DNA of 64,000 nt from Thiomicrorhabdus chilensis DSM 12352 (GCF_000483485.1 NZ_KI519609.1:62001-126000); one strand, 5' to 3'; shown: positions 7,455 to 17,149, numbered from the stretch's first letter. Numbers and translations are program-made. Notes: generated by a model not told the origin, from the sequence alone.

Positions 7455-9509
7455 CTAAGCCGCAATGCCGCTATGGCGCAACAACGCATCGATTTTTGGT
7501 TCACGTCCCCTGAAGGATTTAAACAGCACCATCGGATCGATTGAACCGCCTGCCGCCAAAATCGTGTTCTTGAAGCGTACCCCGGTCTCTGAATTTAGAA
7601 TGCCAGTCTCTTCGAACAGACTGAAGGCATCGGCCGACAAGACTTCCGCCCACTTGTAACTGAAATACCCTGCGGCATAGCCCCCAGCGAAAATATGGCT
7701 GAAACTGTGCAGCATGCGCGAATACTCTGGAGGTTGCACCACCGCCACTTCCTCACGGATACGTTGGGCAAGATCCAGAATATCCTCGGCTTCCTGAGGA
7801 TCGTAGAAACTATGAAGCTCAAAATCCATCAAGGCAAATTCGATCTGGCGCACCATCATCATAGCCGACTGGAAACCGCGACTGGCTTTCAAGGAATCGA
7901 ACAAAGCCTCTGGTAACACCTCCCCTGTTTCGATATGGCTGGAAATCAAATCCAGGCCTTCACGCTCCCAGCAGAAGTTCTCCATAAACTGCGACGGCAA
8001 TTCCACCGCATCCCAAGGCACGCCACTGATTCCTGAAATGTCCAGGTGTTCCATCTGCGTCATCAGGTGATGAATACCATGTCCGAATTCGTGGAACAGC
8101 GTCGTGACCTCATCATGTGTCAGACAGGCCGGTTTGTCGCCAACCGGAGGAGTGAAGTTGCACACCAGATAAGCCACCGGCTTTTGCAGGTCGCCGCCAC
8201 TGTGTTTCCAACGGCTCACAGCCGAGTCCATCCAGGCACCGCCACGCTTGTTTTCACGGGCATACAGATCCAAATAAAACTGTCCGACTACTTCATCGGC
8301 CGCATCCACCAGTTCAAAAAAGCGCACGGCCTTATGCCATACCGGCACGCCTTGTTTTTCACGAATGCGTACCCCAAACAAGGTTTCGGTGATATTGAAC
8401 AGGCCTGTCAAAACCGTATTCACAGGGAAATAGGGACGCAAAGTCTCTTGGGAAAGAGACAAGGTCGCGCTTTTGAGTTTTTCGGAAACAAAAGAAACAT
8501 CCCACGGCTCGAAATCTTCGATGCCCAATTCAGTTTTAGCAAAGGCCTTTAAGGTCTGTAGCTCTTTCTCGGCCTGGGGTTTGGAACGCGTCGCCAGATC
8601 GCGCAAAAAGCCCAACACCTGATCACGATTCTCGGCCATCTTGGTCGCCAACGAATAATCGGCATACTGTTCAAAACCAAGCAGGCCTGCTAGTTGGTGG
8701 CGCAACAGGCGTATTTTCTCGATAATTTTTGAATTGTCATACTCAACATTCACCGCCTGATCGGATGCCCGTGTACCAAACGCGCGATAAACCTCGGCGC
8801 GCAAATCGCGATTTTCGGCATGAGTCATGATGGCGATATAAGACGGGAAATCCAGCGTCACCAACCACCCTTGCTGATCTTTTTGCTCGGCAAGCTGTTG
8901 CAATAATCCCATGGCATTTTCCGGCAGGCCTGCCAATTCTTCAGGGTCTTTTATCAATTTGCTCCAAGCCTGGGTCGACTTCAAGACATTGTTTCCAAAC
9001 TGGCTGCTCAACTGCGACAGTTGCTGCTTGATCTGCTGATACTCTTGTTGCTTCACCTCCGGTAAATCAATACCCGACAAGCGGAAATTTCGAAGGGCGT
9101 TTTCAATCACTTTTTTCTGCGCCAAAGAGTAATCGGAAAATTCAACACTTTCAGCCAGTGCGGTAAACTTGTCGAACAAACCCTTATTTTGCCCCATTTC
9201 ACTGTGATAGGCGGTGACCTTCTCCAAACAGGCCGTATAGGCGGCGTGCCACTCATCACTGTTTTTCACGGAATCCAAATGTCCTATCGGCCCCCATACG
9301 CGTTCAAACCGATTGTCCAGAGACTCCAAAGGCTCAATAAAGTTGTCCCAGCTCGGCTTCTCAGACGACTGAACCAGTCGTTCAATCTGAACCCGATTTT
9401 CGGCTAATAATTGATCGATTGCCAGCTCTACATGTTCCACGTGAAACAGGTCAAATTTCGGCAAATCGGTAATATTAAGAAGAGGGTTAGGATATTCGGT
9501 ATTTGTCAT
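7455..9509 (-). CDS. prlC: Oligopeptidase A (M3 family metallopeptidase)
   Basis: This 684-residue protein has the zinc-binding HEXXH motif in TLFHEFGHGIHHL and the downstream ISGVPWDAVELPSQFMENFCW block diagnostic of the M3A/oligopeptidase A branch. The length equals that of the enterobacterial enzyme. It degrades short peptides, including cleaved signal peptides, in the cytoplasm. The gene stands alone and is divergent from the TIGR03643-family gene at 9655. The coding sequence contains a perfect parS-like site near its 5' end and three copies of CAGGCCTG. Confidence 0.95.
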   Translation of the reverse strand: MTNTEYPNPLLNITDLPKFDLFHVEHVELAIDQLLAENRVQIERLVQSSEKPSWDNFIEPLESLDNRFERVWGPIGHLDSVKNSDEWHAAYTACLEKVTAYHSEMGQNKGLFDKFTALAESVEFSDYSLAQKKVIENALRNFRLSGIDLPEVKQQEYQQIKQQLSQLSSQFGNNVLKSTQAWSKLIKDPEELAGLPENAMGLLQQLAEQKDQQGWLVTLDFPSYIAIMTHAENRDLRAEVYRAFGTRASDQAVNVEYDNSKIIEKIRLLRHQLAGLLGFEQYADYSLATKMAENRDQVLGFLRDLATRSKPQAEKELQTLKAFAKTELGIEDFEPWDVSFVSEKLKSATLSLSQETLRPYFPVNTVLTGLFNITETLFGVRIREKQGVPVWHKAVRFFELVDAADEVVGQFYLDLYARENKRGGAWMDSAVSRWKHSGGDLQKPVAYLVCNFTPPVGDKPACLTHDEVTTLFHEFGHGIHHLMTQMEHLDISGISGVPWDAVELPSQFMENFCWEREGLDLISSHIETGEVLPEALFDSLKASRGFQSAMMMVRQIEFALMDFELHSFYDPQEAEDILDLAQRIREEVAVVQPPEYSRMLHSFSHIFAGGYAAGYFSYKWAEVLSADAFSLFEETGILNSETGVRFKNTILAAGGSIDPMVLFKSFRGREPKIDALLRHSGIAA
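9433..9448. other. parS-like centromere site 1
   Basis: TGTTCCACGTGAAACA is identical to the classical bacterial parS consensus bound by ParB/Spo0J. It lies inside the 5' part of prlC. Two more copies occur at 13567 and 42897. Confidence 0.85.
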
Positions 9510-9640
9510 GAATTCGTTCTTTTGTGGCTTGAAAAGGCTTGCATTATAACTGATGGCGACTCGAGCTTACCAATCTGCAGGGATTTAAGTTGGGTTTTAA
9601 TGTGCCTGCAAAACGGTATAATGCCAAAAATCCACCATAA

Positions 9641-9660
9641 CAGGCCTGCTTAAAATGAAA
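9641..9660 (+). repeat. CAGGCCTG dispersed motif, intergenic copy
   Basis: The core CAGGCCTG is followed by CTTAAAATGAAA. The tail runs into the start codon of the next gene (ATG at 9655). Confidence 0.75.
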
Positions 9661-9930
9661 CCTTGGCTGCAAACACTGGTCACTGAATCCATCTCCAGAA
9701 TCATCGAAATGGCATGGGAAGATCGCACCCCTTTCGAGGCGATTGAAATCAATTATGGCTTAAATGAAAGTCAGGTCATCACACTGATGAGACGTGAACT
9801 GAAAAGCGGTTCTTTTAAGGTGTGGCGTCAAAGGGTCAGCGGCAGAAAAACCAAACACCTGGCCCTGCGCTCAAACGCAGTCGGGCGTGGCTATTGTCCA
9901 ACCCAGTACAAACACCGGGCTCGCAGCTGA
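9655..9930 (+). CDS. TIGR03643/DUF2805 family protein
   Basis: This short basic protein of 91 residues carries the family pattern IIEMAWEDRTPFEAIEINYG followed by the helix-turn-helix-like LNESQVITLMRRELK and a basic tail rich in Arg and Lys. The family is widespread in proteobacteria and of unknown function. The fold looks DNA- or RNA-binding, but I know of no demonstrated role. It is divergent from prlC and 31 bp upstream of yjbQ. Confidence 0.8.
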   Translation: MKPWLQTLVTESISRIIEMAWEDRTPFEAIEINYGLNESQVITLMRRELKSGSFKVWRQRVSGRKTKHLALRSNAVGRGYCPTQYKHRARS

Positions 9931-9961
9931 TTATCAAAATCAAACATAGGTGAAAGCTAAA

Positions 9962-10381
9962 ATGAAAACCCATCAAACAGAATTGAATTTTAGCAGCCCG
10001 CATCGCGGCACTTATAATATCACCGACGCTATCCAGAAAGCATTGCTCGAGGCCGATATTCAAACCGGACTATGTCATATTTTCATCCAACATACTTCGG
10101 CTTCGTTGATTATCACCGAAAATGCAGACCCGAGCGTACGTGAAGACATCGAATACTGGATGGGGAAAACCGTTAAAGACGGTGATCCCCATTATCGACA
10201 CAATTATGAAGGCGATGACGATATGAGCGCCCACATTCGCTGTATGATTACCGACACCAGCCAAACCATACCGATTACTGCTGGAAGACTCAACCTGGGA
10301 ACCTGGCAGGGAATATTTTTATACGAACACAGAACAGGACGATTCGATAGAAAATTGGTTGTCACCTTTCAAGGAAGCTGA
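9962..10381 (+). CDS. yjbQ: YjbQ family protein (UPF0047)
   Basis: The start is placed at the ATG at 9962, nine bases after AGGTG; an upstream GTG at 9950 is less likely. The protein has 139 residues and the family signature residues: CHIFIQHTSASLIITENADP, RHNYEGDDDMSAHIR, and GTWQGIFLYEHR near the end. Members fold as trimers with a buried metal site formed by the conserved His residues. Weak thiamine-phosphate synthase activity has been reported for the family, but the physiological role is unsettled. It converges with a small lipoprotein gene. Confidence 0.9.
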   Translation: MKTHQTELNFSSPHRGTYNITDAIQKALLEADIQTGLCHIFIQHTSASLIITENADPSVREDIEYWMGKTVKDGDPHYRHNYEGDDDMSAHIRCMITDTSQTIPITAGRLNLGTWQGIFLYEHRTGRFDRKLVVTFQGS

Positions 10382-10399
10382 AAACCGTTTGACTAAACA

Positions 10400-10618
10400 T
10401 TACTTTATTTCATAACCCAAGTTGCGCATGCATTCATCGTAAGGAATCAAACGTTCACCTTCAGGCCGCGATTCACTCTGTCCCGTCGCCAAACCCTGAC
10501 AATAGGCTTTATCCTGAATGAACTGTTTATCACTTTGACCGGTTTTATTCACAAAATGGTGGGACGTGCACCCAGCCAAAACTCCAATCAAAACCGAACC
10601 CGTTAAAATCCATTTCAT
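10400..10618 (-). CDS. Small putative lipoprotein of unknown function
   Basis: This 72-residue protein begins with a lipoprotein signal (MKWILTGSVLIGVLAGCTSH; lipobox LAGC, Cys16). The rest is polar and contains two further Cys (YCQGLA and DECMRN), which could form a disulfide in the periplasm. I do not recognise a family. It stands alone and converges with yjbQ. The signal sequence and plausible length argue that it is real. Confidence 0.6.
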   Translation of the reverse strand: MKWILTGSVLIGVLAGCTSHHFVNKTGQSDKQFIQDKAYCQGLATGQSESRPEGERLIPYDECMRNLGYEIK

Positions 10619-10851
10619 ACCCTATTGCTCCAAAAGTGCTGATTAAACATTAAACATCAAAATTCAGCATAACACATCCCAAACCGAGTCTTATAAAGCA
10701 AACAAATTATAAAAATCCTTAAATAAAGCCTATTCACGGCCTGATTTTTGATTTTGTAAGCCTTTGCATTACCCTGTCTTAGAAATCGTCACCAAGAGGG
10801 CTTTACAAGGGCTTTTTTATAGCCGTTCTACAAAAAAATTTCAGTCGCGAC

Positions 10852-12681
10852 TCAACTGACCACTTTGCCTGGCGCATTGTCATCCGATGTCTGTACCGTT
10901 GCGAGATGCAGTCTTGCGATACGTTTTGACAAAGTGTGCAACTGCTTCAAACCATCAACAAGTTGCATTTCATAACGGAAAATTCGCAGGCGTTCTTCAT
11001 TGGGTTGAAATCGTTTTATTTGATGAGCCAGCGCTTCCTGAATCAGATGGTCAATGGTCGGCTTAATTGCAATCACCGCCAAAGCAGCCTCGGAATCACG
11101 TTTGTAAATACTCTGCATGGCATTCTCCATCGCCTTACCCACTTCCGAAGTAAGCTGACCCACCAGATTAAGCATGGTTTCACTTGGCTTGATGTTCTCC
11201 TGAACCATCTCATGCATCATATTCATCATGTTTGACTGTAAGGCCTCCAACATAGACTCCAGAATATTGAGCACATTCATAAGTTTCATGTACTCCTTTT
11301 GTTCATCAGCAGACATGGCAGATTGCCCCACACGACCCAGATAACTCAGGATTTGGCTTTGATAGGAACGTAACCGCCGAATGGTCAAGTCTTCACGAGA
11401 CAGCTTGTCTATACTGGGGGAGGCAATCATGCCGATCACACGTTTATAAAAAAGACCTTGTTGACGCTGATAATGCTCTAATTCAAGATTGACGGCATTT
11501 AACGCCAAGGAAGGCGTCATGATAATGGCCTCGTCGAGAAATTCGGGTTTGAATTCCCCTAATGTCTTTTCCTCAGGAATCACCGGAACCAATTTATTGA
11601 CAACCCATAGAAACACCGGAATCAACGGCAGGAAGATCAACAGGCTGATAAGATTGAACAGGGTATTGGCATTGGCAATCTCCCTTGGTGTATTCTCCGC
11701 CAACAGCATCATGGTCTCGTTATCCAAATAGTCGTGAGCGGAAATCATCACCGCCATATTGGCCAATTCGGGTATAAACGGCAACCAGATCAACACCCCC
11801 ATGATATTGAACTGCACATGTATCAAAGCGGTACGCAACGCCTCACGGGACTTACCAAGCGTGGCCAACATCGCGGTAAAGGTGGTGCCGATATTGGCTC
11901 CCATCGCCAATGCAATGCCTGCCGGCAGGGTTAAAAACCCATTGCTGGCCATCACGATGACAATTGCAATGGTAGCCGAGGAGGATTGCACCAAGGCCGT
12001 GAACACCATTCCCACCAAAATCCCATAAAACGGGTTTTGCATTTCGCGCATCAGAGCCAAAAAAGGTTCGTAACTTCGCAAAGGCGCCATGCCATCGCCC
12101 ATCAAGTTCATGCCAAAAAACAACAAACCCAAACCCATGATGAATTCACCAATTGCCACTTTTTTTCTTAATTGTGCTAAAAATTGGATCACAAACCCCA
12201 CTGCCACCATTAAAAGTGCAAAATGGGTGATCTTAAACGCCACAATTTGAGCAGTAACCGTTGTCCCTAAATTTGCTCCCATAACCACACCGGCAGCCTG
12301 TGCAGCCGTCATCAGGCCGGCAGAAACGAAGCCGACCGTCAATACACTAGTCACGGATGAAGATTGGATAACGGCGGTGATTCCGGCACCGGTAAGCGCC
12401 CCCATAAATCGATTGACGGTGAGTTTGGCCAGCATATTTTTCATCTGCTCGCCCGCCAGAACCAACAATCCCTTTATCATCTTTTCCAGACCGTACAAAA
12501 AAATCGCCAAGCCCCCGAACAGGCTCATCAACATGCTAAACCAATCCAATTTTGACTCGGCCATACCCGTTTCAGCGAAAACACTCCATGGAGTCATTAA
12601 AATCACTAAAGAGAAAGCGAACAAAGACAACAGAACCGCATTTCGGGATTGGAAAAACATTAAAAAAGGGAATTTGGACAT
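10852..12681 (-). CDS. Na+/phosphate cotransporter family protein (NptA/YjbB type) with C-terminal PhoU-like domain
   Basis: This 609-residue protein has a signal-anchor region followed by two inverted Na_Pi_cotrans repeats, each with the characteristic Q-S-S-S motif: TAVIQSSSVTSVLTVGFV at about 105 and TALVQSSSATIAIVIVM at about 230. GANLGTT and GANIGTTFTAM follow them. From about residue 390 to the end it is helical and PhoU-like. YjbB-type proteins have been linked to phosphate efflux, while NptA-type proteins import it; the direction cannot be read from sequence. It is a single gene with no neighbouring Pho regulators. Confidence 0.85.
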   Translation of the reverse strand: MSKFPFLMFFQSRNAVLLSLFAFSLVILMTPWSVFAETGMAESKLDWFSMLMSLFGGLAIFLYGLEKMIKGLLVLAGEQMKNMLAKLTVNRFMGALTGAGITAVIQSSSVTSVLTVGFVSAGLMTAAQAAGVVMGANLGTTVTAQIVAFKITHFALLMVAVGFVIQFLAQLRKKVAIGEFIMGLGLLFFGMNLMGDGMAPLRSYEPFLALMREMQNPFYGILVGMVFTALVQSSSATIAIVIVMASNGFLTLPAGIALAMGANIGTTFTAMLATLGKSREALRTALIHVQFNIMGVLIWLPFIPELANMAVMISAHDYLDNETMMLLAENTPREIANANTLFNLISLLIFLPLIPVFLWVVNKLVPVIPEEKTLGEFKPEFLDEAIIMTPSLALNAVNLELEHYQRQQGLFYKRVIGMIASPSIDKLSREDLTIRRLRSYQSQILSYLGRVGQSAMSADEQKEYMKLMNVLNILESMLEALQSNMMNMMHEMVQENIKPSETMLNLVGQLTSEVGKAMENAMQSIYKRDSEAALAVIAIKPTIDHLIQEALAHQIKRFQPNEERLRIFRYEMQLVDGLKQLHTLSKRIARLHLATVQTSDDNAPGKVVS

Positions 12682-12925
12682 AACAAATCAACCAAAAATG
12701 AATGATGAGTTTCATCATACTCGCAATTAAACAAATGTCATACGCCGGACGCTATTGATTCCATTTAGCATTCAATAAAATTGATGTAAGCAATTAATAA
12801 ATAGATAAATTTTTGATATAGAGATCCATCAAATAACTTTATTATGCTATTGGTTTTTTATATTATCATTAACTAATATATTCGTATAAATTACACTTGC
12901 TTATTTTTACTTATCGGAGAAAAAA

Positions 12926-13513
12926 ATGAAAAAGCAGCTTATTGGCACATTAGTGGCCGTCACTTTTGCATTCACTTCATTCAACACTTGGGCATCACCT
13001 GAACCGAGTGATCCAAAAAAACGCACTCCGCAAGGGTTGTATGTGGATGCTAAAGAAACCTATGAGATGATGCAGAAAGACCCAGAAGTCATTTTGGTTG
13101 ACGTCCGTACCCCGGCTGAGTGGCAGTTTGTCGGTTATACCGATATGGCTCAGATCATGATTCCATCGGTTTTCTTCAAATACGACGGTTTGGATGAGAA
13201 AAAACCGCGTTACCGTTCTGTTTTAAACGATCGATTCATTACTGAATTTGAAGAGAAACTATTTGATTTGGGAGCCGATAAAGAAACCAAATTTGTTTTG
13301 ATGTGTCGTTCGGGTGCCACACGCGCTCAACCGGCAGCCAAAATGCTTGACCAGTATGGCTATAAAAACGTCTACATCATGACCGACGGTTTTGAGGGTG
13401 GAAAACTTAAAGAGGGCGAGCACAAAGGTTACCGTCTTAAAAATGGTTGGAAATACAACGGTTACCCTTGGACTTACAAAATCAACAAAGAGAAAGCGTA
13501 TTTAGAAAAATAA
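12926..13513 (+). CDS. Exported rhodanese-domain protein
   Basis: This 195-residue protein has a signal peptide (IGTLVAVTFAFTSFNTWAS, cleavage near 23) and one rhodanese domain. LVDVRTPAEWQFVGY is the N-terminal block, and the active-site loop is CRSGATRA with the catalytic Cys at about 129. The domain transfers sulfane sulfur in the periplasm. A strong ribosome binding site (CGGAGA) precedes the ATG. The gene is monocistronic, closed by a hairpin terminator, and downstream is a parS site. In this genome it would fit handling of thiosulfate or polysulfide outside the cytoplasm. Confidence 0.85.
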   Translation: MKKQLIGTLVAVTFAFTSFNTWASPEPSDPKKRTPQGLYVDAKETYEMMQKDPEVILVDVRTPAEWQFVGYTDMAQIMIPSVFFKYDGLDEKKPRYRSVLNDRFITEFEEKLFDLGADKETKFVLMCRSGATRAQPAAKMLDQYGYKNVYIMTDGFEGGKLKEGEHKGYRLKNGWKYNGYPWTYKINKEKAYLEK

Positions 13514-13530
13514 TCGATTTTCTTTAGATA

Positions 13531-13567
13531 AAAAAACCGCCGAAGCTCAGCAACGGCGGTTTTTTTT
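13531..13567. terminator. Bidirectional rho-independent terminator (rhodanese / flavin reductase)
   Basis: AAAAAACCGCCG pairs with CGGCGGTTTTTTT around an 11-base loop, with A and T tracts on both sides. It serves the rhodanese gene on + and the leuA-flavin reductase operon on -. Its last bases abut a parS site. Confidence 0.88.
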
Positions 13568-13582
13568 GTTTCACGTGAAACT
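13567..13582. other. parS-like centromere site 2
   Basis: TGTTTCACGTGAAACT is an almost perfect palindrome and one base from a symmetric parS. It is intergenic, directly after the bidirectional terminator. Confidence 0.85.
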
Positions 13583-13584
13583 TA

Positions 13585-14208
13585 TTATGACTTGCCGTCC
13601 TTCAGGATTGGTCTTTCCAAAGAGAATAGCGATTCGGTTGAGCAATAGTCATTGCCTCCCATCTTACCAATCACATCCAATGCAGCTGAATCGATACGAT
13701 TGTTTACAAAAACCGAATCCGAGACCTGAACGGCGATGACATCCAGAAGAATTAGAGTTCCGCCCACTGGTTGGTCTGAAACCTCAATAACCTCCCTTAA
13801 ACGGCATTCATAGCGTACTTTTGAAGATTTAACCCCTTTGGCAGTGACCAAAAGGCTTTCGACTGATTCCACACCGACAGCCTCAAACTCGCTGATATCC
13901 GCCGAATAATCGGCACAACTGGCATTCATATTTTCTGCATGATCGGCGCTGACGATATTGACCACACACTCCCCAGTTTGTTGGATATTGGCCAAAGTAT
14001 CTTTCGTACGGCCATCCCCCGGAGTGACATGGGTGATGCTCAAGACTGGTGGCTGACAACTGGCTACAGTGAAAAAAGAGTAAGGCGCCAAATTGTCGAT
14101 TCCCTGTGCATCATAGGTGCTTACCCACGCGATTGGTCGCGGGAGCACCCCTCCAACCAATAGTTGATATAAACTTCCAGCATCTAACTCTTCAGTTTTG
14201 AACACCAT
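13585..14208 (-). CDS. Flavin reductase-like, FMN-binding split-barrel protein
   Basis: The protein has 207 residues with the flavin_reduct domain pattern: RPIAWVSTYDAQGIDNLAPYSFFTVASCQPP near the N-terminus, TPGDGRTKDTLANI, and a conserved Gly at GKMGGNDY. Members of this branch bind FMN and are often annotated as oxidoreductases of unknown substrate. AAGGA sits at good spacing before the ATG. It starts 23 bp after the leuA stop codon, so the two are probably cotranscribed. A link to leucine synthesis is not obvious. Confidence 0.8.
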   Translation of the reverse strand: MVFKTEELDAGSLYQLLVGGVLPRPIAWVSTYDAQGIDNLAPYSFFTVASCQPPVLSITHVTPGDGRTKDTLANIQQTGECVVNIVSADHAENMNASCADYSADISEFEAVGVESVESLLVTAKGVKSSKVRYECRLREVIEVSDQPVGGTLILLDVIAVQVSDSVFVNNRIDSAALDVIGKMGGNDYCSTESLFSLERPILKDGKS

Positions 14209-14231
14209 TGCACGGTCCTTCTTTAGGAGGA

Positions 14232-15884
14232 TCAGGTCTTTAAACCTTTCAATAAAGACAACAGCATCGCTGTCACCGAATCTTTTGCCGTCGCCACGCC
14301 TACGACTTTTCTCTCTTTGTGCTGCAAATAAACATAGGCGATCGCCTGGGCATTTTTTCCCTCCGAAACATGGTCAACCAAATGCAAGGCGTGCTCGGCA
14401 TAGTCGATAACGTCCACAGGATGGCCGTTACGTTTCTGCCAAGCGTCACACAGAGCGCTGATGGTGCCGTTTCCGATTCCCTGCCACTGTTCACCCTCTA
14501 TCTCAATGCTTAAACGCTCCTTGCCATCCACACGATCCAACTGGTAATGATCCAATCGAATAGGAGAGTTCGCCAATCCATAGTGATTCTCAAAAGCATG
14601 ATATAGCTCCTTGTGACTGACCACTCCGCCCTGCTTTTCCGCCAAGGCTTGAGCCACTGGGGCAAAATCCAACTGAACCCATTTCGGAAGATTCAAACCA
14701 TACTCCTGCGCCAAAACAAACGCCGATCCCGCTTTACCGGACTGGCTGTTAACACGAATGATCGCCTCATAATCGCGTCCCACATCCTTGGGATCGATTG
14801 GCAAGTAAGCCACATTCCAAGGCGCATCGGCCTGCTGTTTCAACAGACATTTACGGATTGCATCCTGGTGGCTTCCGGAATAGGCGGTATACACTACTTC
14901 GCCCACCCACGGGTGGCGTGGATGGGTTTTAATCTGCGTGACCTCTTCCACAACTGGTATCCACTCATTGGGCTGTGAAAATTCCAATTGTGGATCGATG
15001 CCTTCACTGAAAAGATTCATCGCCAAAGTAACAATGTCCATATTGCCGGTACGTTCACCATTGCCCAGCAAGGTGCCTTCAATACGATCCGCACCGGCCA
15101 ATAAAGCCAGTTCGGCCGCCGCCACCGCACATCCCCTATCGTTGTGCGTATGAATCGAAATAATCGCCGATTCGCGGTTTTGTAGGTGGCTAATAAAATA
15201 CTCGACTTGATCCGCAAAGCGGTTGGGTGATGTGCTCTCAACCGTAGCAGGCAGATTCAAAATACAGCGGTTTTCCGGCGTGGGTTGCCAAACCTCCATC
15301 ACCGCTTGGCACACCTCCACCGCATAATCGGTTTCGGTTTGGGAAAAGCTTTCCGGAGAGTACTGGAATACAAACTTAGATTGCGGGCTATGTTGCTCGG
15401 CTTTGCAAGCATACTCCTGAACCCATTTGGCACCCTGCACCGCCATGGCCTTAATTTCGTCTTTGGATTTCTCAAAAACATTGTCACGTTGTACAATCGA
15501 AGTGGTGTTATATACATGCACCACCGCTTGCTTGACACCCTTAAGCGCCTCATAGGTGCGTTCAATCAAATGTTCTCGAGCCTGCACCAATACCTGGATA
15601 CTCACATCGCCGGGAATCAAATCCTCTTCAATCAAACGGCGGGTAAAATCAAACTCCACCTGACTGGCCGAAGGAAAGCCCACCTCAATGGTTTTGAACC
15701 CCATCTTGACCAGTTGATCCCATAAAGCCAATTTTTGTTCAACCGTCATCGGATTGGCCAATGCCTGATTTCCGTCCCGCAGATCGACACTTGCCCACAT
15801 TGGCGCTTTGCTCAGAAAATTGTTTGGCCATTGACGATTGGGCAACTCAGGGGTAGGCGTGCGGCGGTATTTTAGGGCGTTCAT
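14232..15884 (-). CDS. leuA: 2-isopropylmalate synthase (LeuA type 2)
   Basis: I chose the ATG at 15884 (protein begins [10 protein letters not shown]) over one eight codons upstream, because an AGAGAAA sequence precedes it and the family begins with KYRP-like residues; this gives 550 residues. The enzyme condenses acetyl-CoA with 2-oxoisovalerate as the first step of leucine synthesis. Visible motifs are the DLRDGNQAL metal-site block, [24 protein letters not shown], and the HMGL-like GNGERTGN. The C-terminal 130 residues form the LeuA allosteric domain (leucine feedback). An Lrp/AsnC-type regulator is divergent from it. Confidence 0.95.
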   Translation of the reverse strand: MNALKYRRTPTPELPNRQWPNNFLSKAPMWASVDLRDGNQALANPMTVEQKLALWDQLVKMGFKTIEVGFPSASQVEFDFTRRLIEEDLIPGDVSIQVLVQAREHLIERTYEALKGVKQAVVHVYNTTSIVQRDNVFEKSKDEIKAMAVQGAKWVQEYACKAEQHSPQSKFVFQYSPESFSQTETDYAVEVCQAVMEVWQPTPENRCILNLPATVESTSPNRFADQVEYFISHLQNRESAIISIHTHNDRGCAVAAAELALLAGADRIEGTLLGNGERTGNMDIVTLAMNLFSEGIDPQLEFSQPNEWIPVVEEVTQIKTHPRHPWVGEVVYTAYSGSHQDAIRKCLLKQQADAPWNVAYLPIDPKDVGRDYEAIIRVNSQSGKAGSAFVLAQEYGLNLPKWVQLDFAPVAQALAEKQGGVVSHKELYHAFENHYGLANSPIRLDHYQLDRVDGKERLSIEIEGEQWQGIGNGTISALCDAWQKRNGHPVDVIDYAEHALHLVDHVSEGKNAQAIAYVYLQHKERKVVGVATAKDSVTAMLLSLLKGLKT

Positions 15885-16047
15885 AATGATTTCTCTTGAT
15901 TGCGTCATTGCATTGGATTAATTAAAGATTATTGTAAACGTGATACCCCCGAATTTTATTGCAACCTATTCTATTTATTACACACAAACAACAACTTTAT
16001 GCTTAAATAATACAAAACATAACAATAATATTTTTATATAAAAGACT

Positions 16048-16527
16048 ATGACAACAAATCATTCATCCCAACTAGATTCCTACGACAAAGCCATATTGAA
16101 CGCCTTGCAAAACAACGGAAGGCTCAGCAACCAGGAGATGGCGGACCAGATCGGTCTCTCTCCTTCAGCCTGCTTGCGGCGTTTCAAGGCTTTGGAAGAG
16201 TCTGGAGTGATTATCGGGTATCGTGCCCTGCTCGATGCCAAAAAACTGGGATTGGACCTGATGGCCTTGATCCACATCTCCATGGACAAACACACCAAAG
16301 AGCGATTTCAGGAATTTGAATCCAAAGTTCAATCCCTGCCTAACGTGTTGGAGTGTTTGTTATTGACCGGGCAAACCGCTGATTATCAGCTCAAGGTTGT
16401 GGTCAAGGACTTGGAAGCCTATCAAGACCTATTATTGAACCACGTTACCCAAATTGAAGGCGTAAGCGGCGTTCACACCAGCTTTGTATTGCGCAAAGTG
16501 GTAGACAAAACCGCGATTCCAATCTGA
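16048..16527 (+). CDS. Lrp/AsnC family transcriptional regulator
   Basis: The protein has 159 residues. Residues 10-60 form the AsnC-type helix-turn-helix (LDSYDKAILNALQNNGRLSN, then LSPSACLRRFKALEESGVI). Residues 70-150 form the RAM ligand-binding domain with the conserved G-T-A-D-like loop (LLTGQTADYQLKVVVKDLEAY). Its position divergent from leuA across about 160 bp of AT-rich DNA suggests that it senses leucine or another amino acid and controls both genes. The effector is inference. Confidence 0.9.
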   Translation: MTTNHSSQLDSYDKAILNALQNNGRLSNQEMADQIGLSPSACLRRFKALEESGVIIGYRALLDAKKLGLDLMALIHISMDKHTKERFQEFESKVQSLPNVLECLLLTGQTADYQLKVVVKDLEAYQDLLLNHVTQIEGVSGVHTSFVLRKVVDKTAIPI

Positions 16528-16528
16528 T

Positions 16529-16548
16529 TTTGGAAATCGGCAGGCCTG
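16529..16548 (-). repeat. CAGGCCTG dispersed motif, intergenic copy
   Basis: Read on the minus strand, CAGGCCTG is followed by CCGATTTCCAAA. It is 14 bp after the Lrp-type gene. Confidence 0.7.
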
Positions 16549-16648
16549 GTCATGAGACAGCGCCAACATTGCCAATGAGTGCAAATAAGAGTATAAAAAA
16601 TAAACATCTTTTAATTTACTCAAACAGGCACATCAAGAGGGATTCAGC

Positions 16649-17107
16649 ATGGTGAAGTCTAAAAATTGCGCCAAAGCAGTCATCATCCAAAATGACAAGG
16701 TGTTGCTGATAAAAAAACAATACGAAAATGGTGTGGTCGTTTACACACTACCCGGAGGCACTCAAGAGGCGGGTGAAAGTTTGCAAAATACCGTCAAGCG
16801 CGAGGCCCTGGAAGAGGTGGCCGCCACAGTAGAAGTAAAAGGCTTGTTAAGTCTCTATGAACATACCCGCCCTTCAAAAACACAACCAAATGAACTAAAA
16901 CATAAAATCGAATTTGCCTTTTTGTGTGAAATTATGGGCGACTATTCCCCTCAAAACGGCTTTCATCCCGACCCTCATCAGCATTCAGTGGAATGGATCG
17001 CCTTAAATGCACTTGAACAACTGACGCTTGATCCGCCTGTTTTGTCTGGCATATTGCAAAGCCGCACCCTGCCAGACAGACCGGTCTATTTAGGTTTATT
17101 CGAATAA
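16649..17107 (+). CDS. Nudix hydrolase
   Basis: This 152-residue protein is a single Nudix domain. The box reads GGTQEAGESLQNTVKREALE followed by EVAA, matching GX5EX7REUXEE, but with Ala where the last Gly is usual. A ribosome binding site (AGAGGG) precedes the ATG. Such enzymes hydrolyse nucleoside diphosphates linked to another moiety. The insert PSKTQPNELKHKIEFAFLCEI and the tail do not identify a substrate. It lies between two CAGGCCTG motifs and is probably monocistronic. Confidence 0.85.
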   Translation: MVKSKNCAKAVIIQNDKVLLIKKQYENGVVVYTLPGGTQEAGESLQNTVKREALEEVAATVEVKGLLSLYEHTRPSKTQPNELKHKIEFAFLCEIMGDYSPQNGFHPDPHQHSVEWIALNALEQLTLDPPVLSGILQSRTLPDRPVYLGLFE

Positions 17108-17129
17108 CCAAGTCTTGTATGAGCCGAGA

Positions 17130-17149
17130 CAGGCCTGTTCATTTTCAAA
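17130..17149 (+). repeat. CAGGCCTG dispersed motif, intergenic copy
   Basis: CAGGCCTG is followed by TTCATTTTCAAA, a model example of the core plus tail. It is 22 bp after the Nudix gene. Confidence 0.78.

Noticed and set aside
10780-10820. GGGCTTT repeats with T runs downstream of the Na/Pi transporter gene
   Set aside because: The copies are direct, not inverted, and cannot form a terminator hairpin for the minus-strand gene.
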